Shown piece after piece: positions 36,444 through 50,125 of a stretch of 64,000 nt of DNA; position 1 is the first letter of the stretch; each line of letters opens with the position of its first letter. Both the position numbers and the translations under genes were made by a program. This DNA is from Parietaria judaica. Taxonomy: Eukaryota; Streptophyta; Magnoliopsida; Rosales; Urticaceae. The stretch lies in contig OX940860.1 in the NCBI GenBank assembly GCA_954871525.1, positions 53,432,724-53,496,723 on the forward strand, given 5' to 3'. The notes under the pieces are model-generated. The model saw nothing but the letters and a program-made list of their open reading frames with translations, did no database searches and was not told where the DNA came from.

Positions 36444-36831
36444 ATTTTATGACCGTTGGGAAATTGCCTCGAAGTCCCCCAATATTACCGTTGGGGCTAT
36501 TATTACACCTTTTTACTCGAATTCCTACACATTTTTCCCTATAAATACACCATTCCACCCCCAATTTTTTCACTTATCTTCTTCTCTTCATCTCCAACTC
36601 TCTCCAACTCTCTCAAGCTCTCAAAGTTCCGAATTTAAGCTATAGTTTAGCTACTTTTTAATTATATAAATACTCTCAAATACTAGTTTAATATACAGTT
36701 TAGGTATTTTAGTTGTTATTAGTTTAATTTAGTTTATATTTCCGTTATTATTAGTTTAATTTATCGTTATTTAGTATAATTTAGTTTATATTCCGTTGTT
36801 ATTAGTTTAATTTATCGTTATTATCGTTAAT

Positions 36832-39800
36832 ATGTCGAGTGGCAACAACCGTTCTCGAGGACGTCCCGATGTCCGAGGAAAAGGATGGGCTACTATTCCG
36901 TCGCCGCGGTCGATTAATAGCGGGACATCTTTTAGTCAACATAATTATAATGTCGGAGTTATGAATCAACATAATGTTCCCGGTTCTTTTAGCCTACCGT
37001 TACTGGCTCATCCTCAATATGGTGCCGGTGGCGTCGGTATGAACCAACAATTATTATTTTCTCAAGGTCACGTCGGTGGTTTTACGAACTTACTTAATTA
37101 TCAAGGTACAAATATTCCGGATTGGCAAAGCCTTAGCAACGAACAACAATACCAAGCACAACAAGTCCGCCATCACGAGCAACAACACCAAGTCCAACAA
37201 CATCGTCAACAACATTGTGTTTCCCCCGACATCGAGGTAAGTCGAGTTTAATTTAAGTAGTTAATTAATTAAATTATTATTTTATTATATTTGAAATTGT
37301 TAGATAATAAATTAAATATTAGTTTGTTAAAAATAGTTACTTACTTAATAAATTGTGGTTAAAAAATAGTTACTTACTTTTCTTAATAAATAGTCATTAG
37401 TCATATAGATAATAAATTAATTAATAAGTTAAATAAAAAGTTAATTAATAATAATTAATAAAAAGTTAAATAAGTTAATAATTATTAAATATTAATTAAT
37501 AACTAATAAGTTACTTAATATTTAATAAGTTAACTAATAAGTTAATAACTAGTAAGTTAATAATTAATAACTAAATAGTCATTAGTCAATAGTCATATTA
37601 GTTTAGTTAAATTTTAAATAGTTAATTAAAAAAGTTAAAAAAAATTATAATTTTTATGTGTGGTGATAATTATAAAGTTCTTAAGGATTATGGTGTCTTA
37701 GAAAGATTGGTTTTTAAATAAGGTTTGCTTTGCAATCTCCTCCAAGCTAGCCTGGGAACCTCGGGGAGTTCTGTCTAGAAAATCTTGGGCCTAGAGTGAG
37801 ATCATAGCATTCTTTCTAGTCGATCTGGCCTTGGAACCTCGGGGAGTTCCGTCTAAAAGAGCTTGATAATTATTTCCACACATAGAAAATATCATTTTTA
37901 ATTTTGTTAACTTTTTTTATTTAACTATATGAAATTTAATTAAATTAATATGGTTGATATTAAAATTTAATAATTGTAATATTCCTTGTAATATTTAAAT
38001 TAATATTAAAATCTCACCCTTGTAATATTCCTTTGTTTGTTAGGAAACGAGGTCGAGGAACCAATCCAACGACCCCGATGGCGGCGATGATGATGATGAG
38101 AACGATGATGCGGAGGATCCGAACTACGATCAAGGCGAGGAGGAGGAAGTCAAAGAAGTTGAGGAAGTTCTACCAGCACTGTGAGCTGGACGTGGACGTG
38201 GACGTGGTGAACAACACTTAGTTCTGGGTGTGGGCGGTCTGCCCCCCCCACCCCAAGTGCAGATACAACTACGAGACCGGCTTGGAAGATAGGTTCGGGA
38301 TTTGCCGACATTGCGAAGAGGAATTTCCGGCCCATCCAAAGAACAACGGCAACAGCCGCCTAGAACAACACGCCAAGACATGCAAAAAGAAAAAGCGGGC
38401 GGAGGAGGTAAGTCGCTTACCCGATGATGTATATAGGATGATTATTGCTCAGTGGACTGTACGCGATGGTTTGCCTATATCGGCGCCCGAGGGAGAAGGT
38501 TTTAACGAAATGATGATGAAGTTGGCGCCGATAAACTATAGGGAAATCTCGTATTATATAAACCACGAGACCATAATCAAATTTTATAACCAACAAAGGG
38601 AGACTTTACACGAAATGTTCCAACAATCTTCTTACAAAGTGTCTTTAACGTCGGATTGTTGGAAAGATCATGCTAATGTTGATTATATTATGGTGGTAGC
38701 TCATTTTATTAACGATAATTGGCATATGGAAAAGCGTATCATAGGTTTTAAGCCGATGAGGGTTAGACACACAGCAGTAAACCTAGCCGAGGCTATATTA
38801 GAAGTTTTGTTGGATTGGAACCTTTCGGATAGAGTAGTTTCCACTACGTTAGATAACGCTAGTGCCCACGCCAATGCCGTAGAAATAATGAAGGAAAGTT
38901 TGACCAATTTTAAGGAGGATTGCTTTCATCAAAGGTGTGCATGTCATATTATAAACTTGATAGTTCAATCCAGTATTGGCGTTATTTCTGATAGTATCGC
39001 CGAAATTAGGAACACAATTTTATATATACGATCATCTACTATGCGTACAGTTTCTTGGGAAGATTATTGCAGAGCTCACAGTTACCAGGTCAGAACGTTT
39101 CAACCGGATATGCCGATCCGCTGAAACTCGACTTACATGATGTTGGATGTTGTCATATCATACAAGGAGCTTCTTACAAACTGGATCAACGGCCAGGAGC
39201 ACGACGACCGCGAAGACCTCACTCCGGACGATTGGCTAACCGCTATGCAATTCTAGGCTTTTCTTCACCTTTTTAATAAAATTACTATTGATTTATCTCA
39301 TGTTTACTCACCCACGTCTCAGAGAGCTTTGCCAGCTATTTTCGATATACTTTGTCATTTTAAAAACACAAAAAGTAATACTTTATTTACCGATGTACTA
39401 ACCCCGTTGATTGCAAAGTTCGAGTATTATTGGGGTTCTGAAAAGCTCCCACTTTTATATTGTGCCGTTGTAATCGTGGATCCGACACTTAAGCTTTCCA
39501 AACTGCAGGATGTCTTACATGCGATGGAAGCTATGACGGAGGAGCCCTATATGACGCACAATTACTTCGATGCAGATTAGAAGATGAAGGCCCTTTACTG
39601 AGAGTACAAGAAAAAATATAACGACATGGAAGATCAGATGGAGGAAATGAATCCTCAACAACAAACTCAGGTAATTTTTTTAACTTTATTTCTTAAGATT
39701 TTTTTTTAATTTCCTAACATTACTCTAAATGTGAATATTTTTTGTTCAATTTAGGGCGGACGCGGGGCCGGTGGTTCACCATACGTGTACAATCACCGGT

Positions 39801-40258
39801 TATTCTACAACCTTACGGCTATTGGGCGCGGCGGCAATACGGCATCGTCTTCTTCACCGGGTTCACAAGGAAGTGGCAATTCGGGATCTCGTGTTCTTGG
39901 TCGATGTCAACGACGTAACACCGTCGACGAGTACGCCCGATTCTGCAACCTTCCTCCGACACCGTACCCTAACGAAGGCCTTGACATCCTTCAATGGTGG
40001 CACGCAAATCGAACGGAGTATCCAGTTTTATCCTTGTTGGCTCGTGACATTCTCACAATCCCGGTCTCAACGGTATCATCGGAGGCGGCATTCTCAATGG
40101 CCGGAATGATGTTAGAGCCTCGCCGCAAGTCTACGAGGTCATTGATGGTCGAGATCCTTATGCTTTCGAAAGATTGGATTATGGCCAACAAGCGACAACA
40201 AGAAAACGATATGTTCGACCGAGAATGGGCGAATTACTTTTCACATATTCAAATATAA
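36832..40258 (+). pseudogene. hAT transposase, several nonsense changes
   Basis: Exon 1 (36832-37236) encodes a Gln-rich N-terminus starting MSSGNNRSRGRPDVRGKGWA. After an 807-bp intron, exon 2 starts at 38044 with an acidic run (DDDDENDDAEDP) and is frame-disrupted near 38179-38227. A BED-type zinc finger follows (CRHCEEEFP...HAKTC, 38300-38370), then the RNase H-fold catalytic region (SLTSDCWKDHANVDYIMV, STTLDNASAHANAV, CACHIINLIVQ). The frame 38228-39670 has in-frame stops at 39122, 39254, 39578 and 39599. The last exon, 39755-40258 (acceptor AG at 39753-39754), carries the hAT dimerisation domain (LDILQWWHANRTEYPVLSLL, STVSSEAAFS). The intron contains two similar ~110-bp segments with CTTGGAACCTCGGGGAGTT (37740-37865). 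Confidence 0.9.
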
Positions 40259-40708
40259 TTCGTTTTCAATTGTTCGTTTTCTTATTGTACTTTGAATTTG
40301 TAACTTCGTTTGCCTTTCGACATTTAGTTGTATTTGTACTTTCCCGTATCCGACCTTCTAGTTTGTTGAATAAAAAACACATATTTACTTTGTTTTGTTG
40401 TTGTATGTTTTTATTTATTTCATATTTATTTTTAAATATTTAAAACACACAAAATAATTTAAGAATTTAAACATTTATTTTTTTTCAAAACCGAACTTAA
40501 GTACCAAAATGTTAGATTTGAACAATTAAACTAAATTAGGGACTAAACAATAAATAAAACAAATTTAATTAAAAAATAAATAAATACCCGGATCCGGATT
40601 AGTCCGGGATTTTTTTTTCCCGGACCCGGACTGATCCGTATCCGGGTTTTAAAAAAATAATAATAAAAATAAACCCGGACGGGTTTTCGGGTTGGATTTT
40701 GGGGACTA

Positions 40709-41127
40709 GATTCAACCTAATACATTTCTAAGCAACTACTACAAATCGTGAAGAAAATTATTAAAATTCTAAAGGATTCATAAATATAAAATTTTAAAAC
40801 TTTAAATCTCTCAAGATCCACTAAAAAAGTATAAAAAATACCTTTAAAATGCGAATTTATCTGCTTTTGGAACTTATGTCGTCGTTTGAAAATTTAAACC
40901 ACAACTCCATTTTTCGAATATTTAGCGATAAGCTCCTCGATTATCTTTTTATTGCACTCGAAAAGGTTGAACGAAAGTAACACTCTTTGCCATATATTGC
41001 ACTCGAATTTATCTGCTTTTGGAACTTATGTCGTCGTTTTATCTCTCGAAAACTATAAAAAAAAAAGGTAACTATTTATTGGAGATAAGTTACCGAGAAC
41101 CTCAATTCCAGCGGTAATTGAAGGATT
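40709..41127. other. Spacer between hAT element and LTR nest
   Basis: AT-rich. The 38-bp segment starting GAATTTATCTGCTTTTGG occurs twice in direct orientation (about 40853 and 41006), each followed by GTCGTCGTTT, a local duplication of about 150 bp period. No gene is supported. Confidence 0.45.
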
Positions 41128-43824
41128 TGTTGGACATATATTGAATATGCCTTCTATTCATATGCTAATCCCGCTTGTATAAGATATTGATCATTTGCCT
41201 TGTAAATGAATAGTTCTTATTAATGATAATCATATATTAGTTATCTATGGATTATATCAATAAGAATTGAATGTTTGATCCTTAGTTCTTTAATTTTGCT
41301 TTTGTGTTTAGTCATCACATTGGGTCTATCTGAGGAGGTTTGACTATCACAAATAAAGAAGTTAAATAGGTCAATAGTCCAGTTTGGAAATGGGAATTTC
41401 AAATCAAGAACGACTATTGATGAACTTAATCACATAATAATGTGATGATCTATTACCGGATCATAGTGTTGTCCATGCACTATTAAGTTTATCAGGTATG
41501 AAGTGCCTTCATACTGGACAGGCTAGACTTATATCATAAATCATCACATAAGTCCGTCACTGATGAAAGTATGATAAAGTCACTAAGATGATCTGATAGG
41601 AATCGGTTGATGTCTTGAGCATCATGAACTTATACGGTTCAGGTTACATGATCTTTGATTTAATCGTTATAGAACACGGTGGGATCAGACAGTTGACCGG
41701 GATAGGTTGCTTGAGTGCAGATATGTGTTAAGGTCGGATTTGGTCAAATCCATCCTCAACACATCTCGTGTCGTTTTTTCCCATATACGACATAAGAGGA
41801 GGGCGAAAAGGTTCGCTGACCTATGGTCAACAAAGGAACATCCTCGAAGAGGTTCAACCCGCGACGAAGTATTCCACTACCCACTCGACGAGGAGTATCA
41901 GCGACGAGGTCTGCAGAGCCGAATAACCACTGATGAGATGTGCATTTAATGATGCTCACCTACCCACTCGACGAGGGATATCAGCGACGAGGTCTGCAGA
42001 GCCGAATGACCACTGACGAGATGTGCATTTAATGATGCTCACTTACCCACTCGATGAGGAGCATCAGCGACGAGACATGCAGAGCCGAATGACCACTGAC
42101 GAGATGTGCATTTAATGGTGCCCACCTACCCACTCGACGAGGAGCATCAGCGACGAGAAATGCAGAGCCGAATGACCACTGACGAGATGTGCATTTAATA
42201 ATGTCCACCTACTCACTCTGGCCGACTGCTCCAAAATGACGTAAGGCATGGGTCAACCACGCCTTCCTCGAGTCATTCCTGGAGAGGCTAGTGATGGGAT
42301 GCGACAAAGGGCGGGAAAAGGTGGGAAAGGAAAATGTAAACTCTATAAAAGGCAAGTTAGGCCTCATTTGTAAAGGTCGGAAAAAAGAGGAGAAAAAGGA
42401 GAGAGAAAGTCCTGGAAGGGAAATGCTTAAGAAATAGAAAGAGTCCTTGTACTCGATCCTTTGATTGTCCAGCTATTCAATGAAAGAAAACCGAGCTCTT
42501 GTCGGAAATATAATAAATCAAAGATATTCACTGATCATTGTTGTTAACCTGTTCTTTGTGATTATTTTTGTGACTGGAAAAGGGCGGTGAAAATCGCCAT
42601 CTACAATATGGATTATAGGTTTATGATATTCTTATTATGGTTTTTGGGAAACAAACAAGTACTCATGATCAGCACAACAGAATCATAACCCGTTGAGTGG
42701 GTAGTTCGTAAAAATCATAGAATAAGGAAGTGTTGTCGAAAAAGGGCAGAACGGTAATTTCACCATTTTGATGAGAATCATAATAACATGAAAACCTAGA
42801 TTCAGATAATATCAATGGACACTTATGTTCAGGAAGATATAAATTAATACACACTTGAGAGTTCAACCAAGAGCTATAGTGGAATGTAATCGAGGTTGGT
42901 AAAAGCTCTACACTTTTACCGATGCTCGGGTATGTATATTCATTTGTCCCCTTTATAGCTCCACAAAGACGACCCCACAAACCTTATATTTAATTTAATT
43001 ATTGAACATAGAATATAACAATCAGGAATGATTTGTGATTGTTGTCAAGAATCGCGGATTACTCTAATAGTGGAAAAAGTACCAATGTTTTGGTAAACCA
43101 CAAAAATTGTAAAAATATGATTGAATATATTCCTTGAGCATCCTTATGTTTGTATGAAAATAAATTCTGATAAATTTATCTTTTCGAATCGTGTCAATCT
43201 GACGAACGGTTTGAGATTTATGACCATAACTGTTTTTTGCTAAGGGCTGGAAATGACACTGTTATTAAAATTGAAAATAAGAGAAAATTAGATATTGGAA
43301 TTTATTCCTGAAATATTTAATTGAGAAAATATATATATTATTCGAATTTGCGAATTTTTGAATATTAAATCTTGAAAATAATATAAGATTTGATTTATTA
43401 AATCTTATCAGATATTTTCTGAAAAGATTTGTTTTGGATTTATTCTTTATTTGATTTGATCATTAAATCATATCTTAGAGTGAATATCTCCAAGTGGTTG
43501 AGATAATCTCTCAAATCAGTCGAGGGAATTTCTCAAAGTGTTTGGGCCAGTTTTCTATAAATAGGGCAATTCGGTAACCGTGAAAACAAAACTCACACTC
43601 TTCATAAATTTCTAATGCTCTTTCTCTCTCTCTCCTCTGTTTCTGCGAATTTCTCAGGTATTATTTTCTAGAGTTCTTTGCTTTAGGGTAAGGGTTTATT
43701 TCTGCGAATTTCTCAGGTATTATTTTCTAGAGTTCTTTGCTTTAGGGTAAGGGTTTATTTAGTGGGACTGGAGTCCACACCTCTAGCGGTCAAGTTCTAG
43801 AGAATACATCGGAAGCCTTGTATT
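41128..43824 (+). mobile_element. Large LTR of family 1, plus orientation, truncated at right (copy U)
   Basis: Starts TGTTGGACATATATTGAATA, the same beginning as copy Q (reverse complement of 53374). Shared landmarks with Q: TATGAAGTG(C/T)CTTCATACTG, CCGTCACTGAT, AACACGGTGG-type block, and near the 3' part a TATA box CTATAAATAGGG (43555-43566) followed by a CT-rich start region. A 59-bp segment is tandemly duplicated at about 43641-43758. It carries the solo LTR 41726-42605 inside. After 43824 the sequence jumps back to an upstream part of the family consensus, so the 3' end is missing. No protein coding. Confidence 0.7.
41726..42605 (+). mobile_element. Solo LTR of family R with 5-bp target duplication
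   Basis: Begins TGTTAAGGTCGGATTTGG and ends AAAATCGCCATCTACA, paralleling the ends of the LTR at 52169-53290 (TGTTGATGTCGGATTTCG to AAATCGCCCTCAACA). The duplication ATATG is present at 41721-41725 and 42606-42610. The internal TATA-like CTCTATAAAAGGCAAG is at about 42341. Between about 41879 and 42230 an ~83-bp unit (CCCACTCGACGAGGAGCATC, then GCAGAGCCGAATGACCACTG, then GATGTGCATTTAATG) is repeated four times. It sits within copy U. Confidence 0.88.
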
Positions 43825-44189
43825 TGGGAACATGGTGAATAAGGGTCAAGTTGCATTAAGAGTCAAGATGATTTACTTGATTGTCAGTGCTGAGAAATGA
43901 TAGGTACCCATGTGCAGCTTATGAATCGTAACCATAAGTAGGTTACTCATAATATTGCTGATAGATTTGAGGATAAAAATGCAATGACGGGCAAAACGGT
44001 AAAAAAAAAACGTTTGCTCGTGTGTGGGTCATCAAGTGAAAGGTCAATAACTTGAATTTGATTGTATCAATGGACACCTTGCTATAAAAGGTAATAATAT
44101 ATATTGTATTGCTAAAGAGTGTAGCCCCGGGTTTATAGTTGAATGAAACCGAGGTTTGACAAACTTTCAAGCAGTTCATTGGAGCTTGA

Positions 44190-45340
44190 TGTTGGGTGTC
44201 TGATTCCGATGAATCCCCACTGATTGATTATTAATCACCCTATGGGTGCTTAGGGTAACCTTTGAAAAATATTTCGCAAGGATTAGAGTCACATACCAAT
44301 AATCCCAATACCCTATCTGATCCATAAGATTCAAAAATCAATCTTCCCGATCGTTGATATTCAATTTTTGAATTTATTGAGCCTTTGAGTATTAATAAAT
44401 AATTATTCTATCAATAAATAATATGGCGTACCATTTTAGACAATTCTGATGCGCAACTCTGATTTTGATTCTGATCTCCGTTCTTCGCGTTCTTGAGCTC
44501 CTGCGAATTCGCTTGGTTGAATCTCGAAGATATCTCCCACGAGTCTTCCGATGTATACTCTGGATCTACGTCGTTGGGATGTGTGGGCTCCCACTGAATA
44601 GAACCCTGAACCCTAATTCGAATTTTCTCTGAATTATGCCTCAGAGAAAAATCGCAGAAACTGTTTGGAGAGAGAGAGATCGAAATCTGAGAGTGAGAGT
44701 ATATGTTTTCCGGTTTCAGGTGATCCCTATTTATAGGGAATGACCCAACCGCTTTGAGAAAATATCTCAACCAACTGTGAGAGATTTACTAACCTGTTTG
44801 GAGATATTCACTCTAAGATTTAATTTAAATAATTAAATCAAATAAAGAATAAATCCAAAACAAATCTTTTTTAGAAAATACCCTATAAGATTTAATAAAT
44901 CAAATCTTTATATTTTCAAAGATTGATTTCGAAATTATAAATATATTTCAAATTCATTATTCGATTTCTCTCTTTAAATATTTCTGGTATTAATACCAAT
45001 ATTTAATTTCTCTAATTTTTTATTTAAATAACAATGTCATTTTTAGTCTAGGACTAAAAAGTATTATTATCATAAATCTCTAACCGTCTGTCAGAATGAC
45101 ACGATTCAAAAAGATAACTATGCCAGAATTTAATTTGCCATAACCCTAGGGATGTCTTAGGATTAAATTCAATCATTTTTTTTGCAGTTTCAATGGCATA
45201 CCAAACATTGATACTTTTGCCACTGTTTAGAGTAATCATGATTTTCATGTAACCAAGTTACAAATCATATCTGATCGATTCTATTCTATGTTCTAAGAAT
45301 GTTCTAAGAACATAATTGAATTTGCGGTTTTGATCTTATG
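44190..45340 (-). mobile_element. Family 1 LTR fragment, minus orientation (copy T)
   Basis: On the minus strand it ends in AGACACCCAACA (complement at 44190) and includes the TATA box CTATAAATAGGGAT (complement of 44724-44737). The stretch 44760-44960 is an inverted repeat of 43330-43530 (shared GAGATATTCACTCTAAGAT and GAATAAATCCAAAACAAATC). The right boundary is approximate and no target duplication was found. Confidence 0.6.
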
Positions 45341-46562
45341 GAGCTACAAAGGGAACATAATTGTTGTAAATTTAATTCTAAGAAACTTTTCTTTCGGAAC
45401 CGAGTCAATTCGACATACGGTTTGTGATTTGGAAATTTCTAGTTTCTAGTCGTTTCTGTAAAATATGAAATTCAATCACATGTTACGAATTTAAATGATG
45501 GTGTTGCATCTGACATTAAAATATATGTGTGTGTGTGTTAATCGATGCAGCTCCAAGTTTTGTGGAAAAAATTCCACACGTTTCAACTTGGTTTGGATTT
45601 TCCAAAATTACGAAAAATATACTTAAGTTTAGGTATTTCAAAAAAAATCCTAAAATCAATTTAATCCATTGGATCGGTTAAGATTTAATATCAACCGTTG
45701 GATTGAGAAAATTGATTTAAACCCTAAGCCTAATTCGAAATTAAAACTGGGTGGCCGAGTTTAGGGTTTTCAAATTAAACCTAATTAATTAGATCCGTTG
45801 GATCGGTTTATGGTTTAATTTTAACCGTCGGATTGGAAATTAATTAATACACACACACATATATATATATTAAATATATAAATTCAAAATTAAGGATAAT
45901 AGAAATCGAAAATGAAACTTGGTAAACAAGTTTAGGGTTTGATTTTATCCTGAATCAATTTGGTCCATTAGATCGGTTTAAGATTTAATATCAACCGTTG
46001 GATATAGATAATTGAAATCGAAAATAATTACGTATATATATATTTCAAAATTAAGATAAGAGGATTGTTGGGAATCACATCTCGATTCCCATGAATATTA
46101 TCACGAAATATGCAGTCGAACCGTCTGGGTAACATTTAGAACATTATTATAAAGCGGAAAACTTGTTCATTGTACAACGGGTCGAACATCGGGTAATAAC
46201 CAAAAATCAAGATCTGATAAATATTAAGTAATTCAATATTCATAAATCATTATTAATAATCTAGTCTATAGGAAATAAATAAAAGCAATAAATGGTTGCA
46301 TTTATTAACCTAATACATAGGCCGTACCTTAGTGTGATGACTTCTGGCTGCGCGGTCTGATCTTGGCAGGGCTCCGCCGGTGTTGAGGGAAACTCCCGCG
46401 ATCTTCCGGGATATTTTTCTTGATTCCTCATACTGAAGCGTGGGCTTCGCCGACAGGACTTCGTCGCAAACTTTAACTGATGGTTCTTTTTAAGCTTCCG
46501 GAGAACAACGTCTCTTCAGCCGAACCAGAAAACGGGAGATCAGTAGCAAAATTCGCAGACTC

Positions 46563-46632
<70 letters not shown>

Positions 46633-46882
46633 TAGCTCTGAGGAAAGGTGTGAAAATGTGGAGAACGAACTCCCTATTTATAGGCTCAGACTGTAACCGA
46701 ATTGGAGAAATTATCTCCCCTGATTTTGAATGCTATATAATTAAATATGATTAATTATTTCAATCTAATCGTCTAGATTAAATCTTATCTTAATTCAAGG
46801 GATATAATTAATCAGGGATTTAAATTAAATAATAAAGACTTGGTAAAATCAAAATTCAATCTTATCCACTTATTATTAAATT

Positions 46883-46915
<33 letters not shown>

Positions 46916-49261
46916 GAAATTCAAAAATCAATTATCTAGATCCAACGGTTGAGATAAATCTTAAACAAATCAAATGGACCAAATTGATTCAGGATAAAAT
47001 CAAATACCCTAAGACTTGATAAAAGCCCTAATTCGATTTTATTTTTATCATTTATTCGAAAATTATATATTATATATATTATTAAGTAATTTCCAATCCG
47101 ACGGTAAATATTAAATCTTAAACCAATTCAACGGATACAATTAATTGGGCTAATTCGAAAACCCTAAGCTTGGTCATCACGCTATCAATTTCGAATTAGG
47201 GTTAGGTCAAAAATTAATTATCTCAATCCAACGGTTGATATTAAATCATAACCAATCCAATGGATTAAATTGATTTTAGTGTTTTTCTGAAATACCTAAA
47301 CATTAGGTACTTATGCTGCAAATATGAAAAGACCAAAGTCAATCCATGCGAATAGGAGTTATTCCTCATTCCTTGCAGCAATTCGATTTACACATGTAAA
47401 TATATATAAATATATATTTAGTTATTATCAATATAAATCTATTAATTATTAATTATTAATAAAGATATTAATAATTAAATCCAAATAATTAAATTATATT
47501 AATATCTACTGATCTCAATATCAGACATTTAAATTTCATGGTGCAACACCATCATTTAAATTCGTGACACGTGATTTAATTTCATAGTTTACCGAAACGA
47601 TCACAAACTTAGAAATTCTCTAAATCACAAACCGTACGTCGAAACGATTCGGTTTCAAGCAAAGTTTCTTAGAATTTAATTTCCAACAACTTTCATATTG
47701 ACTAAAAATCCAAATACTACTTTCTTTTGTCAGTTAATTTCAGTTACCAAGATACGGTACTTTGCCACGCCACTGATAAAACTATCTGATGTCTGACACA
47801 GACTTCAGTTTTATAAATCTTGCCAAATGATTAAACATCTAAAAATGTTCCTATCAAATTGCGTATAATCCGTTACGAAGCTATCCTGGGGACCATGGAA
47901 CCGTATCACTTAAGCTCCAACAAACTGCTAGGGTGTTCGTCAAACCTCGGTGTAATTCCACTATAAACCTAAGGCTGCACTCTTTAGTGATACAATATAT
48001 ATTATTCCCTTTATAACAATAGGGTGTCCATTGTTACAATCAAATTAGGGTTCTTGATCTTTCACTTGATGATCCACACACGAGCAGTCGGTTTTTACCG
48101 TTTTGCCTCTCATTCCATTTTCCTCCTTGACTCAGTCAGTAATATCATGAGTAACCCTCTTATGGTTTTGATTCATAAGTTTCGCACGGGTACCTCTCAC
48201 TTCTCACCACCGACAACCAAGGGAATCATCATGACTCTGAAGAGAGTAGTGTGATGCCCATGTCTATGACCAAGCTACCCTTACTGTTGAGTATCATGTT
48301 CCCAAAATAATAGTGTTGGGAACAATAATAACAATGTGTTCTTTAACGGTTAAATCAAAGAACAATCAAGTCAACATCTCGGACTCGAGATCACTCAGGA
48401 CTTAGATCGAATATCCATTTGATCATCTACTAGTGACTCAACTCTAAGTTATCAGTGACGGTCTTGTATGATAATTTCCGAAGTTTAAGTCAGGTCTAAT
48501 TCAGTATGAAGACACTTCATACTTAATGCACTTCTCGTGAGTGTGACACACACTTAATCTACGATAGGATTATATCACATAGTCACATTAATGACCTTAT
48601 ACGATTAATGGGCTCCCACCCAGTTAATCAGGTCACCGATATTTTAAGTTCATTTATTATGATTATTAATTCTTCCTCACATTGACTCGGTTTTGATAAT
48701 AATAACATAATTGCATCCCTTATAAAATAAGGAACAAACATTCTATTTTACTCTACCAGAAACTATAATAACATTAACATAATAAGTGTTGATGTCGGAT
48801 TTCGTTAAATCCATCCACAACACAACACGTGTCATTATGGCGCAAAACGACGTCGAATAGGGGCAAGGAGAGGCTCTGACAAAGGGCCTGAGACAATATG
48901 GTTCTCTCGACGAGGTCACTCGAGGAAGTGAACCGCGACAAAGTCCACCGCGAGGAAGTTCAACCCACTCGGTGAAGAAGGAGAGCCCCTTCGAAAGTTC
49001 GTCGGCAAATCCAAGGGCACCAGGCGAGGGTCTCGGGATCAAGACGTCGTCCCCATCCAAACCCTAAGGCACGGCCTGCGTTTCAAAGCGACATTTCGAG
49101 AAGAGCTGATTGAGACGCGCCCGACGACGACGACCCTCATAAAAACTAAAGTTTGATGCAGACACGACGAGGTCTATCCTAACCAAGGCGCAAAATCAGC
49201 GACGAAGTTGGCTAACCTCATCGCAAAAAGGGTAATAATATACATATATCTACAAAATTAC

Positions 49262-50076
49262 AACCAAACCGGCGAGAGTGCCGAGAAAATAAAGAATACG
49301 GCTAGGGTGCCGAGCAAGCCAAAACCGGCGAGAGTGCCGAGAAAATAAAAAAATACGGCTAGGGCGCCGAGCAAGCCCAAACTGGCGAGAGTGCCGAGAA
49401 AATAAAAAATACGGCTAGGGTGCCTAGCAAGCCCAAACCGACAAGAGTGCCGAGAAAATAAAAAAAAATACGGCTAGGGCACCGAGCAATCCCAAACCGA
49501 CGAGAATGCCGAGAAAATAAAAAATACGGCTAGGGAGTCGAGCAAGCCCAAACCGGCGAGAGTGCCGAGAAAATAAAAAATACGGCTAGGGCGCCGAGCA
49601 AGCCCAAACCGGCGAGATTGCCGAGAAAATAAAAAAATACGGCTAGGGCGCCGAGCAAGCCCAAACCGGTGAGAGTGCCAAGAAAATAAAAAATACGGCT
49701 AGGGCGCCGAGCAAGCCCAAACCAGCGAGAGTGCCGAGAAAACAAAAAAAATACGGCTAGGGTGCCGAACAAGCCCGAACCAGCGAGAGTGCTGAGAAAA
49801 CAAAAAAAATACGGCTAGGGTGCCGAGCAAGCCCAATCCGGCGAGAGTGCCGAGAAAATAAAAAAATACGGCTACGGCGTCGAGCAAGCCCAAACCGGCG
49901 AGAGTGCCGAGAAAATAAAAAAATACGGCTAGGGTGCCGAGCAAGCCCAAACCGGCGAGAGTGCCGAGAAAATAAAAAATACGGCTAGGGCGCCGAGCAA
50001 GCCCAAACCGGCGAGAGTGCCGAGAAAATAAAAAGTACGGCTAGGGTGCCAAGCAAGCCCAAACCGGCGAGAGTGC

Positions 50077-50125
<49 letters not shown>

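Larger units (their letters stand above)
36277..40708 (+). mobile_element. hAT DNA transposon, full length, transposase mutated
   Basis: Terminal inverted repeats TAATCCCCAAAAT (left) and TAGTCCCCAAAAT (right, reverse complement) are flanked by a perfect 8-bp duplication GATTCAAC at 36269-36276 and 40709-40716, the hAT signature. Both subterminal regions hold clustered CCGGATCCGGATTAGTCCGG-like repeats (36295-36392 and 40586-40695), as expected for transposase-binding arrays. The 4.4-kb size and the transposase gene on the plus strand show that this was an autonomous element. Confidence 0.92.

Noticed and set aside
44190..45340. Target duplication for copy T
   Set aside because: No matching 5-mers on the two sides; the right end may be deleted.
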